A DNA stretch of 15,210 nt from JBIOWF01 sp044868295. GTDB taxonomy: Bacteria; Actinomycetota; Actinomycetes; Streptosporangiales; Streptosporangiaceae. The stretch's first letter is position 1. Each line of letters begins with the position of its first letter. Positions 14,175 to 15,210 of this stretch are shown piece after piece. The DNA lies in contig JBIOWF010000270.1 of assembly GCA_044868295.1 (NCBI GenBank), positions 1 through 15,210 of the forward strand, written 5' to 3'. The translations under genes were made by a program, and so were the position numbers. The notes beneath the pieces are model-generated. The model did no database searches, was not told where the DNA came from, and saw only the letters and a program-made list of their open reading frames with translations.

Positions 14175-15210
14175 TCGCAGAAGCCGCGCTCGCCAAACTG
14201 CTCGCCGCCGGAGGCGGTCTCGTCTCGGGCGTCGCCCTGTTCGCCGGAATTACCGGTGGCGCCCAGCGCGCCGCCGTCTCCTCCCACCCCGACCGGCTCG
14301 CCACCGCCGTCTGCTCCTACGTCTCCCCCGAAGGCTCCGTGCAAGGCTCTGTACGGCGAGACGCCGACGGCGATGGCGACTCGAACTCGCGTCCTGCCGC
14401 ACCCGATCACGGGACAAGCAGCAGGGGCGACACGAAACGGATCGGCGCCGGCCTCGGCCTCACCACCGAACAGGCCGAGAACGCCAAAGTCATCATCGAA
14501 GTGGCTGCCAAGCTCGGTCTGTCCGATCGTGCCGCGACCATCGGCCTGGCCACGGCCCTGCAGGAATCGAATCTCCGCACGGACGCGGTCGGCGACGACG
14601 GCACGGCCTTCGGCCCGTTCCAGCAGCACCCGGAGTACGGATGGGGTACCCGCGCCCAGGTGACCGACACCCGTCATGCCGCCCGCGCCTTCTTCTCCCA
14701 CCTGGTCAAGGTCAAGAACTGGGACGAACAGCCCCTCACCGTCGCGGCGCAAGCCGTACAGCGCTCCGCCTTCCCCGACGCGTACGCGAAGCACGAGCCT
14801 CGCGCGAAGAAGATCCTGGCCGTACTCACCGCGAGCTCTTCGCCAGACTCTTCGCCAGAAACGAGCAGTACGGCACGACCGGCCATCCCCCAGGGCGACG
14901 AGGCGTCCGGCGAGGCCGTCCGACTGCCTGACGACGATCGGGAAGACCTTCGAGCCGAGATCGAGGCAGCTGCGTCGCTGGGGATATCCCGCGAGGCGGT
15001 TATCGCGAACCTGGCGGCGCGCCTCCGGAGTGGTGAGGCGACGGGCACGCATGAACGTCCACACCTGGCCACAGGCGACTACACCCAACTGGCCGAGAAG
15101 ATCGTGGCTGCGACCGCCAAGGACCTGTGCGGCAAGCTCTCGGCGATGGCCACAGGGTTGGCCGACATACCCGCAGACGTGGTGCAGTCCCTCGCTTCGA
15201 CCTCCACCCG
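14171..15210 (+). CDS. Lysozyme/transglycosylase-like wall protein, 3' end outside window
   Basis: ATG 14171 overlaps the preceding stop (ATGA) and follows GGGAGG (14161-14166). The frame stays open to the right edge (346 codons), so the C-terminus is missing. A hydrophobic segment (~5-30) could be a membrane anchor or export signal. Residues ~95-220 match the lysozyme-like domain of actinobacterial secreted wall enzymes: ATIGLATALQESNLR with Glu132 as the likely catalytic acid, then GDDGTAFGPFQQHPEYGWGT and AARAFFSHL, WDEQPLTVAAQAVQRSAFPDAYAKHE. In conjugation systems such VirB1-like proteins open the peptidoglycan for the channel; in relatives an NlpC/P60 or M23 peptidase often follows this domain. 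Here residues ~222-346 are instead acidic and helical (DDDREDLRAEIEAAASLG; then LAEKIVAATAKDLCGKL), and I do not recognise them. A peptidase could still lie beyond the edge. Confidence 0.82.
   Translation, partial: MIAEAALAKLLAAGGGLVSGVALFAGITGGAQRAAVSSHPDRLATAVCSYVSPEGSVQGSVRRDADGDGDSNSRPAAPDHGTSSRGDTKRIGAGLGLTTEQAENAKVIIEVAAKLGLSDRAATIGLATALQESNLRTDAVGDDGTAFGPFQQHPEYGWGTRAQVTDTRHAARAFFSHLVKVKNWDEQPLTVAAQAVQRSAFPDAYAKHEPRAKKILAVLTASSSPDSSPETSSTARPAIPQGDEASGEAVRLPDDDREDLRAEIEAAASLGISREAVIANLAARLRSGEATGTHERPHLATGDYTQLAEKIVAATAKDLCGKLSAMATGLADIPADVVQSLASTST
14836..14859 (+). repeat. Perfect 12-bp tandem duplication
   Basis: CTCTTCGCCAGA is repeated twice without a gap (14836-14847 and 14848-14859). 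It encodes an SSPD-SSPE pair in the linker after the lysozyme-like domain and keeps the frame, so it is a tolerated slippage duplication. Confidence 0.75.

Noticed and set aside
13874..15088. Minus-strand frame (404 codons) opposite the last two plus-strand genes
   Set aside because: Crosses two coupled plus-strand genes with recognised families; glycine/arginine-rich shadow.
1..15210. CRISPR array, tRNA or rRNA genes, insertion-sequence ends, att repeats
   Set aside because: Read for spaced direct repeats, cloverleaf and terminal inverted repeats on both strands by eye; none were seen. A computed repeat search and a tRNA scan would be needed to exclude them fully.

Overview
The window is from a high-G+C actinomycete. 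The plus-strand genes use G or C at most third codon positions, use GTG as well as ATG starts, and carry GGAGG-type ribosome sites. One line counted by hand in the secretion operon (9241-9300) is 73% G+C. The protein families fit a filamentous actinomycete such as a Streptosporangiales member, but genus cannot be fixed from this sequence. The whole window looks like part of an integrative or plasmid-borne conjugative element.

Layout. (1) Positions 1-1082, minus strand: a WD40-repeat protein whose C-terminal end lies beyond the left edge. Its composition is clearly lower in G+C (361-420 is 53% by hand count). (2) 1083-1628: a non-coding stretch with several short hairpins and possible gene debris. 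(3) 1629-4463, minus strand: a tightly coupled four-gene operon. In transcription order it holds an XF1762-like protein, a PAPS-reductase-like PP-loop protein, a C5-cytosine DNA methyltransferase and a 92-residue unknown. Each junction is a 4-nt GTGA or ATGA overlap. (4) 4464-4785: a divergent intergenic region that should hold the promoters of both operons. (5) 4786-15210, plus strand: a type IV secretion (conjugation) operon that runs off the right edge. It encodes a sigma-like/HTH protein fused to a VirB2-type pilin, a VirB6/TrbL-type polytopic membrane protein, a PrgI-type protein carrying a VirB4 N-lobe-like domain, a VirB4-like ATPase, a large VirD4/TraD-like coupling ATPase, a replication-relaxation winged-helix protein, and a lysozyme/transglycosylase-like wall protein.

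How the parts could work together. The plus operon supplies a channel (TrbL-like and PrgI), two motors (VirB4-like and VirD4-like), a surface pilin and a wall-opening enzyme. Together these are most of a Gram-positive DNA-transfer machine. No relaxase, origin of transfer, integrase or VirB8/TcpC-like gene is visible, so they would have to lie outside the window. The minus operon looks like DNA- or nucleotide-modification cargo, plausibly protecting the element from restriction; that role is inference.

The most unusual item is the first gene of the secretion operon, which joins a sigma-factor-like DNA-binding half to a pilin precursor in one uninterrupted 481-codon frame. Also notable are the apparent split of VirB4 over two genes, with its first lobe attached to PrgI, and the sulfur-chemistry protein translationally coupled to a DNA methyltransferase.
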